The notes beneath the pieces are model-generated. The model ran no database searches, was not told where the DNA came from, and worked only from the letters and a program-made list of their open reading frames with translations. Position numbers and translations under genes: made by a program. Below are positions 37,141-45,304 of a stretch of 64,000 nt of DNA, one piece after another. Position 1 is the stretch's first letter; every line of letters begins with the position of its first letter. The stretch is from JANQPD01 sp963715655 (GTDB lineage: Bacteria > Bacteroidota > Bacteroidia > Flavobacteriales > Schleiferiaceae): the NCBI GenBank assembly GCA_963715655.1, contig OY970262.1:1116001-1180000 (forward strand), written 5' to 3'.

Positions 37141-37188
37141 ACCTCCTGAGCCGTAATCAGGTGCGCTATTCAGTTGCGCCACGAGGCC
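37115..37188 (-). tRNA. tRNA-Arg (anticodon ACG)
   Basis: The 74-nt cloverleaf on the minus strand has acceptor GGCCTCG/CGAGGTC with discriminator A. The D stem is GCGC/GCGC, the anticodon arm CCTGA-TTACGGC-TCAGG has anticodon ACG, and the T-arm is GAAAG-TTTGAAT-CTTTC. The 3' CCA is not encoded. The anticodon would be edited to ICG to read CGU, CGC and CGA. The T-loop TTTGAAT departs slightly from the usual TTCGAAT. It is the only intact tRNA I find in the window and heads the array. Confidence 0.92.
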
Positions 37189-37224
37189 ATTATTTAGATA
37201 TTTTAAAACTTCTCAGTTTGAAAC

Positions 37225-37283
37225 AAAATCTTCAACCTTCCCGCTGCAAGCGGGATGCGCCATTTTAAATGCGCCACGAGGCC
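37225..37283 (-). pseudogene. tRNA pseudogene with CCCGC/GCGGG anticodon arm
   Basis: The minus strand begins with the tRNA-Arg acceptor strand GGCCTCG, then a good D stem (GCGC/GCGC), then TCCCG-CTTGCAG-CGGGA. That arm has a 7-nt loop whose middle triplet would be TGC. The sequence AGGTTGAAGA follows, after which similarity to a tRNA ends: there is no T-arm and no 3' acceptor strand. It lies between the promoter and the real tRNA-Arg, so it should be part of the same primary transcript. Confidence 0.75.
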
Positions 37284-37299
37284 TTTTCTTTTGGGGTTG

Positions 37300-37330
37300 C
37301 AAATATAAAAGCTTTTCTTTTAAATAATCA
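37300..37330 (-). promoter_or_regulatory. Candidate promoter of the tRNA-Arg locus
   Basis: On the minus strand TATATTTG (37300-37307) fits the TAnnTTTG -7 box. TTG/TTTG boxes lie about 21-23 bases upstream, just inside the 3' end of clpS. Transcription would start about 10 bases before the tRNA pseudogene. No comparable TAnnTTTG box is seen inside the array units. Confidence 0.5.
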
Positions 37331-37606
37331 ACAAATTTCTGCACTTAATCCGCGGTGTAAAAGCTCCGTGCACATAGGCTCTAACTCCTTGTAAGTGCCT
37401 GTTTTAACACCACATTTTCCTTTGTAATGTACAATTATGCTGCATTGTTCCGCTTGTTCCATAGTATGTTCGCACACATTTACTAGGCTTTCAATCACCC
37501 AATCAAACGTGTTTACTTCATCGTTAAACAAAATTATTTCGTTTAAACTTTCCGTTTTAAAGGCAACTTTCCGTTCTTCTAATGTTTCCGTTTGTTCAAA
37601 TCTCAT
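37328..37606 (-). CDS. clpS: ATP-dependent Clp protease adaptor ClpS
   Basis: The 92-residue protein has the ClpS core: ILFNDEVNTFDWVIESL, the adaptor's conserved N-degron-pocket region, then CEHTMEQAEQCSIIVHYKGK and KTGTYKELEPMCTELLHRGL. It delivers N-end-rule substrates to the ClpA/ClpC unfoldase. No clp ATPase gene is nearby. It follows purL after 35 bp on the same strand, so it may be read from the purL transcript. Confidence 0.93.
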   Translation of the reverse strand: MRFEQTETLEERKVAFKTESLNEIILFNDEVNTFDWVIESLVNVCEHTMEQAEQCSIIVHYKGKCGVKTGTYKELEPMCTELLHRGLSAEIC

Positions 37607-37641
37607 ACATCATCCTTACTTTGAAAGGAGCAAAAGTACAA

Positions 37642-39885
37642 TTACGCCATTTCTTTTTCAATAGCCGTATCATACAATTCTTTATACTCTGATACATCGC
37701 CCCAAGCTACATCATCAATTCTAATTGAGCCCTTTGTTACGTGGCCTAGTAAATCAAACTCAACACCATTAAGCATCATCAAATCAATAAATGCATCTTC
37801 CTTTTCAGGATTTACGGTTACTACCACACGGCTTTGGCATTCGCCAAATAAATAAGCATCTGGCCGAATAGCCGAATCAGAAGTGATATCAAAACCTAAA
37901 TCGCTACTCATGGCTTTCTCCATAAGGGCTACAAATAATCCGCCTTCGCTTACATCATGGGCGGAAGCAAGTAAGTCTTTGCGAATAGTCATTTTTATTT
38001 GCTCTTGCAGCGTGTACTCTTCCTCTAAACTAAAGAAAGGAGTAGAGCTGGCTTCTACACCATGAATGTGCACTAAATACTGAGAGGAAGAAATATCGTT
38101 GCGGTTCTCGCCTAACATATAAATTAAGTCACCTTTTTGTTTAAACGGTATGGTGGTAATGTGTTTTTTATCTTCCACAATACCAATCATGCCAATGGTA
38201 GGCGTTGGGAAAACAGGTTCTGCTTTGTCTTTTAAAACCGTATGGTTGTAAAAACTTACGTTACCACCGGTTACCGGGGTTTCAAAACGCTCACAGGCCT
38301 TGCCCATTCCTTTTATGGCGTTTACAAATTGCCAATATACTTCCTTGTTGTATGGGTTTCCGAAGTTTAAGCAATTAGTAATAGCACTTGGCATACCGCC
38401 TGAAACCACAATATTTCTAGCTGCTTCAGATACGGCAATCATAGCGCCTACTTCGGGGTTTGCATGCACATAACGCGCGTTGCAATCTACTGTCATCGCT
38501 AAAGCGCGATTGGTTCCTTTTAGGTTTACAATGGCGGCATCGGTATAACCGTTCGTACTCATGTTGGCCGTGCCTACCATACTATCATACTGCTCATAAA
38601 CAAAACGCTTACTTGCAATATTAGGGTGCGACAATAATTGCTTTGCTATCGCTTGTAAGTCATCTGGCACTTTGATGCTGTTTATATCAAACGCTTGATA
38701 TTCTTTAAAATAAGTAGGTTCACGATGCTCTCTGTAATAAACCGGAGCGCCACCGCCTAACACTAATGGGCTAGCTGGAGTTTGTGCTATTAACTCCCCG
38801 TGCCAGTAATACGATAAATCATCAGCCTCAGTTACCTCCCCAATCTGCTCGCAAGGCAAATCCCACTTGTTAAAAATGGCTTTTACTTCTGCTTCGCGGC
38901 CTTTATGCACCACGGCTAGCATACGCTCCTGGCTTTCAGAAAGCAATATTTCCCACGGTTGCATATCCGCTTGACGCACGGGTACTTTATCTAAATCTAT
39001 ACGCATACCTAAACCACCACCAGCACTCATTTCTGAAGTAGAGCAGGTGATCCCCGCTGCGCCCATATCTTGCATGCCAACAATAGCACCTGTTTTGGCT
39101 AATTCTAAAGTGGCTTCTAACAATAATTTTTCTTGAAAAGGATCACCCACTTGCACCGATGGAATATCATCCATGCTGGCTTCGGTTAAATCTTTACTGG
39201 CAAAAGCTGCTCCTGCAATACCATCTTTACCGGTGTAAGATCCAATAATAAAAACAGGGTTTCCGGGTCCTCCGCTTTTTGCAGAAATCATTTTGTCGGT
39301 TTTGGTATTTAAAATACCCGCTGAAAAGGCGTTTACCAATGGGTTCTGCTCGTAGCATTTATCAAAATACACTTCACCACCCACGGTGGGGATACCAAAG
39401 GAATTTCCATAATCGCCAATACCTTTGGTTACACCTTTTAATAACCATTTAGTACGTTCGGTTTTTAAATCGCCAAAACGTAAAGAATTTAGTTGCGCAA
39501 TAGGGCGGGCACCCATGGTAAAAATATCACGGTTAATACCGCCAACGCCTGTTGCTGCGCCTTGGTAAGGCTCTAATGCACTTGGGTGATTGTGCGATTC
39601 TATTTTAAAAGCACAGGCCAAACCATCACCAATGTCCACCAAACCGGCATTTTCTTCACCGGCTTTCACCAACATGTGCGGGCCATCTTTTGGTAAGGTT
39701 TTTAGCCACACAATGGAGTTTTTGTATGAGCAGTGTTCGCTCCACATTACCGAGTAAATGCTTAACTCATTAAAATTTGGTTTACGACCAAGAATTTCTA
39801 CAATCTTATCGTATTCTTCGGCTAATAAGCCTAAACCTGTTGCTACATCTACTTCTGCGGGTGCCGTGGTGTTTTCTAAACTCAT
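37642..39885 (-). CDS. purL: Phosphoribosylformylglycinamidine synthase subunit PurL
   Basis: At 747 residues this is the small-type PurL that works with separate PurS and PurQ subunits. It has SVMWSEHCSYKNS near the N-terminus, AFKIESHNHPSALEPYQGAA, GMQDMGAAGITCSTSEMSAG and SAHDVSEGGLFVALMEKA. It converts FGAR to FGAM using ATP and ammonia from glutamine in purine synthesis. purS and purQ are not in this window. clpS follows closely. Confidence 0.97.
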   Translation of the reverse strand: MSLENTTAPAEVDVATGLGLLAEEYDKIVEILGRKPNFNELSIYSVMWSEHCSYKNSIVWLKTLPKDGPHMLVKAGEENAGLVDIGDGLACAFKIESHNHPSALEPYQGAATGVGGINRDIFTMGARPIAQLNSLRFGDLKTERTKWLLKGVTKGIGDYGNSFGIPTVGGEVYFDKCYEQNPLVNAFSAGILNTKTDKMISAKSGGPGNPVFIIGSYTGKDGIAGAAFASKDLTEASMDDIPSVQVGDPFQEKLLLEATLELAKTGAIVGMQDMGAAGITCSTSEMSAGGGLGMRIDLDKVPVRQADMQPWEILLSESQERMLAVVHKGREAEVKAIFNKWDLPCEQIGEVTEADDLSYYWHGELIAQTPASPLVLGGGAPVYYREHREPTYFKEYQAFDINSIKVPDDLQAIAKQLLSHPNIASKRFVYEQYDSMVGTANMSTNGYTDAAIVNLKGTNRALAMTVDCNARYVHANPEVGAMIAVSEAARNIVVSGGMPSAITNCLNFGNPYNKEVYWQFVNAIKGMGKACERFETPVTGGNVSFYNHTVLKDKAEPVFPTPTIGMIGIVEDKKHITTIPFKQKGDLIYMLGENRNDISSSQYLVHIHGVEASSTPFFSLEEEYTLQEQIKMTIRKDLLASAHDVSEGGLFVALMEKAMSSDLGFDITSDSAIRPDAYLFGECQSRVVVTVNPEKEDAFIDLMMLNGVEFDLLGHVTKGSIRIDDVAWGDVSEYKELYDTAIEKEMA

Positions 39886-40224
39886 GTTGAATTTGCTATA
39901 AAAGGCAAAGATAAAATTTAGGCTAAGAGCCTGTACATGGTAATCATAATTCTATAAAAAGATTTGAACGGTGCGGAGAAAGTGTTCTCCGCAGGCCGCA
40001 ATGAGTTGCATTAGACACAGATTACACTAATTACACGGATTTTAGCTCCATATAACGTGAATTTTAGAGATAGAGCGGATAAGCACGGATTTTCTTTGTG
40101 TTGCTTTGTGAAACTTTGTGTACATCTGTGAAAAAACGATTTAACAAGCCTACGAACATACAGAGCCAAAAAGCTGCTATGAGCTGCCCAAGGGTGCATA
40201 TTATTCAAAAAGAAAAATTAAATT
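39886..40224. other. Gene-free interval between the Nudix gene and purL
   Basis: About 340 bases with stop codons in all frames at short intervals apart from shadow frames. It contains a low-complexity stretch of ACACAGATTACACT-type sequence near 40014-40045 and TTTGTG-rich runs near 40095-40130. I see no RNA gene or clear terminator. Confidence 0.5.
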
Positions 40225-40698
40225 TCAATATTCAGCTATGCCTTCTGCAGGCAAGTCTTTAATCAATTTCTCCACTACAATCCTATCTATTGGCAATTCA
40301 AAATCCTGCGGATGTAAGGTGCTTACGTCTTGCCAATACACAAGTTGATCTTCGTGATTTTGCAATTTTTCCACTTCCGTGGGATGGCTGAGGTTTATCT
40401 TATCTAGTTCATTAGTTTCAACAAAATAATAGATACTCATAACTTGAAAAGCTTCGCCAAACTCAGATTGAAAATAAGGTTCGGTAGTATAAAAGTGTTG
40501 TTTGGTAATAATGCTAATGTCTAGCTCTTCTCTAAACTCACGGTGCAAACAATCTAAAGTACCCTCACCAAATTCTAATCCACCACCCGGAAATTTTAGG
40601 TATAGCTTACCGCGAATATTTTCACGCGAAAGCAAAAGTTTGTTTTGATTTATTAATAAGCCGTAAACACGAATGGTAAAGTTTGTGGGTAGTTTCAT
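40225..40698 (-). CDS. Nudix hydrolase
   Basis: The 157-residue protein has a full Nudix box (GGLEFGEGTLDCLHREF then REELDI), matching Gx5Ex7REUxEExGU with the metal-binding glutamates present. It cleaves a nucleoside diphosphate linked to some group; the substrate is not predictable. It overlaps the upstream type IX cargo gene by 4 bp (ATGA), so it is translationally coupled to a surface-protein gene with no obvious functional tie. Confidence 0.92.
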   Translation of the reverse strand: MKLPTNFTIRVYGLLINQNKLLLSRENIRGKLYLKFPGGGLEFGEGTLDCLHREFREELDISIITKQHFYTTEPYFQSEFGEAFQVMSIYYFVETNELDKINLSHPTEVEKLQNHEDQLVYWQDVSTLHPQDFELPIDRIVVEKLIKDLPAEGIAEY

Positions 40699-42692
40699 CT
40701 GATAACTGTTACAAAGCCTTTTTTAGGTTTGGGGTTGTTCTCCCAATATAAAAGGTAAAAGTAAACTCCACTCGCTACCGTTTTAGCATTTTTTGTTTTA
40801 CCATCCCAACCTTGATTTATGTTATTGCTAACTAACGTACCATTTCGATTGTATATGTTAAGCGTATAATGTGCGCCAAATGATTGAAAAGGAGTGAAGC
40901 GGTCATTTACACCATCATTATTTGGTGTAAAAACATTGGGCATTTCAGGTATTTCCGGCCTAACTCTAAATGTTTTATTAGCGAAAAACGAACAGCCATT
41001 TTCATCAATAAAAATCAAAGTCATTTCAAAAACACCGTTTGAATCACATGTAAAACTTAAGGTTCTTCCTGAGTCTACTAAATTTTCATTTATATACCAA
41101 TAGTATGTGCCAAATGTACCTCCAAAACCTTCCGCGTTTAAGGTGTCATCTAAAAAGTAACTTTCCTTTATTCCATCCATAATTAAATTTAGGTTTGTAC
41201 TATAAGCTACGTAAATACTATCCGAAGCACTTGTGTTACCACACTTAAGAGAGGTTGTAAGTCGATACCAGCCCTCCTCACTCACGGTAATATTTCTAGT
41301 TTCCTCCCCAGTACTCCAATTGTATTGGTGTAGTGCAGGGCCACTTAGGACTATTGACTCTCCTGGGCATAGTACTGTATCATTACCTAATGAAAAACTA
41401 CTTGTTTCAGGTACATTGGAGCACCACTGATTTAATGTGCTTGTTTGTAGAACAATGATGTTAGCAGCTAGATTATTTATAGTAAAGTTAAGATCTAAGG
41501 CATTTATGGTTGGTAAACTTTGTACTGTGTAGGTTGAGGTATCAGCAGGCGGAAAATCATATTTTTCAAGGCAGGAAATACTGTCCAAATTAGCAGGCAG
41601 CTTGGTAAGAGATGTTTGATGTTTTCCTAAAGAGTTAATTTTCTTTTCAACTAGAAAGTCTTGGTTGTTGGCAGCTGTCAAAAAATCAAACCCATACCCA
41701 TACAGCGATTCAGCCTGCCTGAAAACCCCTTTATGCTTTACAATATTTCCCGCCAAAGTGTTTACTTTAAGATAAGCAACGCTGCGAATGTTAGGGGAGC
41801 TAGGATGATTGGAAGAGCCTTCTCCTACTACTAAAGCTTGGGTTGGACTTAGCCTTTTTAAGAATATTCCGTTAAAATGATTTAAGTCTTTAGATACCCA
41901 ACGTAAGGAACCATTTAGGTTTAACATTAATAAGCGATTTACTCGGCTAGAACCAGGGTATCCTTGATAAAATAGGTAGCCGCCATCTATTTCCAAAGGG
42001 GTTGACATGGTATGGGCACCTTGCACATATGTGCGCCATTGCATATTTCCAAAAGCATCTGTTTTAAACGAAGTACTGCCCGTGCTATGTAAAAAACCAC
42101 CATCAGAAGTAGGCCCACCTCTACCCCAAGAACCAGTAAAACCAAAAGATTTAGCCCAAATAACAGCACCTTTTTGGTCTATTTTCAAAAGTGAATTTCC
42201 AAAAGGTTGATTTAAGGTGTTGAACATTACAAAAACTTCATCCTGAGTATTTACTGCAAATGAGTATGGATAAATACGCATATTAAAATCAAATGTCTTC
42301 AACCAAGACACTTGCAACTGAGGAGTTATTTTTAGGATGAATAAAGTTCCATGCGGCATAATACTATCCATCAATCCTGCTATATAAAGATTTCCTTTTG
42401 AATCGCGTGCGGTGCCGCATAACCATTTGGGATTTATGTCTAATCCACTAACAGTAGATTTTTCGATGTTTAGCCCACATTGGTCAATTTTATTTATGGT
42501 AAGCGCTGCTTTGTTTTGATTTGTACTTTCTAGCCACACACTCAGCAAGGTGTTGTTTAGTCCTTCTTCTATAAAAACACCATCATCATAATGCTCTTCA
42601 GTATGGTAAATACTAGTGTGCCACTGTGTGCTTAGCTGGCCAATAAGAGAAGTGGCAATGAATAAGCATAATATGGTGGATAAGCTGCGCAT
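40695..42692 (-). CDS. T9SS type B cargo (gliding motility-associated C-terminal domain)
   Basis: The 665-residue protein has a signal peptide (about residues 1-19). A large region follows that resembles beta-propeller or SBBP-type repeats (KGNLYIAGLMDS, GSWGRGGPTSDGGFLHSTGS), then a PKD/Ig-like segment (LCPGESIVLSGP). The end is PNVFTPNNDGVNDRF ... WDGKTKNAKTVASGVYFYLL, the CHU_C type B sorting domain. It is exported by T9SS and probably retained at the cell surface. Confidence 0.92.
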   Translation of the reverse strand: MRSLSTILCLFIATSLIGQLSTQWHTSIYHTEEHYDDGVFIEEGLNNTLLSVWLESTNQNKAALTINKIDQCGLNIEKSTVSGLDINPKWLCGTARDSKGNLYIAGLMDSIMPHGTLFILKITPQLQVSWLKTFDFNMRIYPYSFAVNTQDEVFVMFNTLNQPFGNSLLKIDQKGAVIWAKSFGFTGSWGRGGPTSDGGFLHSTGSTSFKTDAFGNMQWRTYVQGAHTMSTPLEIDGGYLFYQGYPGSSRVNRLLMLNLNGSLRWVSKDLNHFNGIFLKRLSPTQALVVGEGSSNHPSSPNIRSVAYLKVNTLAGNIVKHKGVFRQAESLYGYGFDFLTAANNQDFLVEKKINSLGKHQTSLTKLPANLDSISCLEKYDFPPADTSTYTVQSLPTINALDLNFTINNLAANIIVLQTSTLNQWCSNVPETSSFSLGNDTVLCPGESIVLSGPALHQYNWSTGEETRNITVSEEGWYRLTTSLKCGNTSASDSIYVAYSTNLNLIMDGIKESYFLDDTLNAEGFGGTFGTYYWYINENLVDSGRTLSFTCDSNGVFEMTLIFIDENGCSFFANKTFRVRPEIPEMPNVFTPNNDGVNDRFTPFQSFGAHYTLNIYNRNGTLVSNNINQGWDGKTKNAKTVASGVYFYLLYWENNPKPKKGFVTVIR

Positions 42693-42770
42693 ATTTATAT
42701 CACGTAGAAATTAGAATTTAAGTTTATCAGAATGAGTGAAGGGTAAAGGAAGCGCTATCATAGATGAAAA

Positions 42771-43457
42771 TTAGTGTTTAAAAGCCCGTGCCATTTCTCG
42801 TTTACCAATGGGGCCGGGAATTTTTTCTACCCTAAACCCCGCTGTAACCATATTTCTACGTACCTCACCTTTTACGCAATAGGTTACCAAAATACCATCC
42901 GGTTTTAAAGCTGCATACATGCGTTTAAAAACTTCTATTGTCCATAAATCCGCTTGTGCAGAAGGTGCAAAAGCATCGTAGTAAATAACATCAAAGGCAT
43001 TTTTATTTTCAAGGGTTTTAAAATCCTGCTGACGTTTTGTTAAGGTGAGGTTTGGTGTAATTCGTTCCGGTTGCTCCCACGCAACTTCATGTAACTTGTT
43101 GAAAATATCCTGTGTATTTTCTAGGTTATTTTCATAGGCTTCCGGTAATGCTTGTGCATATTCCAATTTCGTCCATTCTTCCTGCTGTACCGGATATTTT
43201 TCTAAGCCGTGATAGTTAATTTCAAGTGTATGAATATCTGCCGAAAGGCAAGTAAGTAGCGCATTTAAACCGGTGCCAAAGCCAATTTCAAGTACCGAAA
43301 TTTCTTTAACAGTCTCCGCTTTTTTAAGCAAGCCAGCTTGTATAAATACATGCTCACCTTCTTGCATAGCACCGTGTATAGAGTGGTAGTGTTCATCTAA
43401 CTCCGGTACAAAAAGTGTGTATGAGTTATCTTTAGTTTTTACTAAATGTCTGTTCAT
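42771..43457 (-). CDS. mnmD: tRNA (mnm5s2U34)-methyltransferase MnmD
   Basis: The 228-residue protein has a Rossmann SAM site (VLEIGFGTGLNALL), YYDAFAPSAQADLW, and GILVTYCVKGEVRRNM with PGPIGKREMARAF at the end. These match the MnmC methyltransferase domain standing alone as MnmD. It methylates aminomethyl-uridine 34 in certain tRNAs to finish mnm5. The oxidoreductase half of MnmC is absent, as is usual for stand-alone MnmD. Confidence 0.9.
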   Translation of the reverse strand: MNRHLVKTKDNSYTLFVPELDEHYHSIHGAMQEGEHVFIQAGLLKKAETVKEISVLEIGFGTGLNALLTCLSADIHTLEINYHGLEKYPVQQEEWTKLEYAQALPEAYENNLENTQDIFNKLHEVAWEQPERITPNLTLTKRQQDFKTLENKNAFDVIYYDAFAPSAQADLWTIEVFKRMYAALKPDGILVTYCVKGEVRRNMVTAGFRVEKIPGPIGKREMARAFKH

Positions 43458-43470
43458 AGGCTAAAAATAA

Positions 43471-43503
43471 AAAAGCTGCTCCAAAATGCATCGGAGCAGC
43501 TTT
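43471..43503 (-). terminator. Intrinsic terminator for the DUF4920 gene
   Basis: The minus-strand stem AAAGCTGCTCC with GGAGCAGCTTT is followed by T-rich sequence. It sits between the DUF4920 gene and mnmD, so the two are separate units. Confidence 0.88.
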
Positions 43504-43521
43504 CACTAATGTTGTGTACTA

Positions 43522-44034
43522 TTATTTTTTAATAATTACACCGGTAGCTACATACGCAATGCTGGTTTTTGGTTCGGTGTATTTTGCTTCAGCCTCAGCT
43601 TCAGTCATGCCACCATCCACTGCATAATGTCTTAAATCATCTACGCTGGTAGTTTCCACAGACGCATATCCATCAAGAATTGCTGTTTCGCCATTTAAAT
43701 CGGTAGGTACAAAAAAGCCGTAATCTTTAAACGTTACGCGCATTTCTTTGCCATTTCCCATGTCCATTTGCATCCAGCAACCTTTCTTTTTGCAAGATTG
43801 ATTTACTACGCCAACCACTTTAGTGGCCACGCTGTCAGAATTTTCTAGCATTGCAACTAACTGAGTAGCAGGTATAGCGCCTTCTGCATTAATGGAGTCA
43901 CCGTAATAAGCAACATTTGCTTGTTGTTCCATTTGTACTTCGGCCATTTCTGTTTTATCTTCAACGGCTGTTGTAGTATTATTGCAAGAAATAAGCGCGG
44001 CAAAGGAAAAAGCAGTTAAAAGAACTTTTTTCAT
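43522..44034 (-). CDS. DUF4920 domain-containing lipoprotein
   Basis: The 170-residue protein has a lipoprotein signal (SFAALISCNN, acylated cysteine near residue 17). The mature domain, with VVNQSCKKKGCWMQMDMG, VTFKDYGFFVPTDLNGE and GYASVETTSVDDLRHYA, fits DUF4920. The paired cysteines and the CW motif hint at metal binding, although no function is established. It is divergent from ilvE. Confidence 0.85.
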   Translation of the reverse strand: MKKVLLTAFSFAALISCNNTTTAVEDKTEMAEVQMEQQANVAYYGDSINAEGAIPATQLVAMLENSDSVATKVVGVVNQSCKKKGCWMQMDMGNGKEMRVTFKDYGFFVPTDLNGETAILDGYASVETTSVDDLRHYAVDGGMTEAEAEAKYTEPKTSIAYVATGVIIKK

Positions 44035-44128
44035 TGTAAAAGAGTATGGTAATTAAGGCGCAAAGATACAATTTGCTCAATAGTAGCGTTAGGCCACTCA
44101 AATAGAAAAAAAAGACCAACTGATATAC

Positions 44129-45175
44129 ATGAAAATAACAAAAGCCAATACGACCAGAATAACTGAGGTGGACTTTGATAAATTAGTGTTCGGAACAGAA
44201 TTTACAGATCACATGCTGGTGTGCACCTTTAAAAATGGTAAATGGCAAGAGCCCGAAATTAAGCCTTATGGCACTTTTACAGTAACTCCTGCCTTACATA
44301 CTTTGCATTATGGACAAGCATTATTTGAAGGTCAAAAAGCGTACTATATGGCTGATGGTGAGATAGGTATATTTCGTCCGGAAGCAAATGCACAACGTTT
44401 AAATCACTCAGCTGATAGGATGTTGATGCCTACTTATCCTGAAGATTGGTTTGTAGAAGGATTAAAAGCACTCGTAGATATTGATAGAGCTTGGGTGCCG
44501 AAAGAAAATGGACACTCGTTATACTTACGCCCCTTTATGTTTGGGAGTTCAGAGTTTGTAGCCGCCCGGCCAAGTGAAGAATTTACCTTTTGCATTATTT
44601 GTAGTCCGGTGGGGCCCTATTATTCAGGAGATGTAAAAGTGAAAATAGAAGAACGTTATACGCGTGCAGCTTCTGGTGGAGTAGGCTCTACAAAGTGTGC
44701 CGGTAATTATGGAGGAGCATTTTATGCTACAGATCAGGCAAAAAAACAAGGATATACGCAGGTAATTTGGACGGATCATAAAGAGCATAAGTATATTGAG
44801 GAATCTGGTACCATGAATGTTGGCTTTGTGGTAGGTGATAAATTTTTAACACCTCCTTTAAGTGATCGAATTTTAGGAGGAATTACCCGTGATTCTATTT
44901 TAACGCTTTTGCGAAATAATAAAATATTGAAGGTAGAAGAGCGACCCATTAGTGTAGCGGAAATTATTGAAGCAGCTGAGCAAGGAAACTTAAAAGAAGC
45001 TTTCGGAATGGGAACCGCAGCGGTGGTAAGTCAAATAAGTGTAATTGGTTTTAGAGGTAAAGATTATAATATTCCTGTACCTAAAAATGGCTACGCTAGC
45101 AAAATTAAAAAGGAGTTAACCGATATACGTATGGGTATTACGCCTGATGAGCATGATTGGATGACCGTAATTTAA
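44129..45175 (+). CDS. ilvE: Branched-chain amino acid aminotransferase
   Basis: The 348-residue fold-type IV PLP enzyme has YGQALFEGQKAYY near residue 65, SLYLRPFMFGS, and GVGSTKCAGNYGGAF with the Schiff-base lysine. Next come EESGTMNVGFV and GITRDSILTLL. It interconverts branched-chain amino acids and their 2-oxo acids. The 'type 2' length of about 350 residues is usual. It is single in its transcription unit, with a terminator after it. Confidence 0.95.
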   Translation: MKITKANTTRITEVDFDKLVFGTEFTDHMLVCTFKNGKWQEPEIKPYGTFTVTPALHTLHYGQALFEGQKAYYMADGEIGIFRPEANAQRLNHSADRMLMPTYPEDWFVEGLKALVDIDRAWVPKENGHSLYLRPFMFGSSEFVAARPSEEFTFCIICSPVGPYYSGDVKVKIEERYTRAASGGVGSTKCAGNYGGAFYATDQAKKQGYTQVIWTDHKEHKYIEESGTMNVGFVVGDKFLTPPLSDRILGGITRDSILTLLRNNKILKVEERPISVAEIIEAAEQGNLKEAFGMGTAAVVSQISVIGFRGKDYNIPVPKNGYASKIKKELTDIRMGITPDEHDWMTVI

Positions 45176-45201
45176 ACTACTATAATTTTCGTAAAATAAA
45201 C

Positions 45202-45228
45202 AAAAGCCTCCCATGAGAGGCTTTTTTT
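45202..45228 (+). terminator. Intrinsic terminator after ilvE
   Basis: The stem AAAAGCCTC with GAGGCTTTT is followed by a T run, about 30 bp after the ilvE stop. Confidence 0.88.
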
Positions 45229-45304
45229 ATGGGTTAAGGTATCGGCTCTTGTACGTATGTAGGTTTATTCTTTCTTTTGAGGTCTAATCTAAAATTAACA
45301 AGCC

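Noticed and set aside
35637..37188. Attachment-site remnants of integrating elements at the tRNA-Arg
   Set aside because: Repeated tRNA 3' ends can come from integrative elements, but these units span the whole tRNA length, carry their own terminator, and no integrase or foreign gene lies between or near them.
40011..40208. 65-residue minus-strand ORF between the Nudix gene and purL
   Set aside because: It lies in low-complexity intergenic DNA, with no domain and an unlikely composition.
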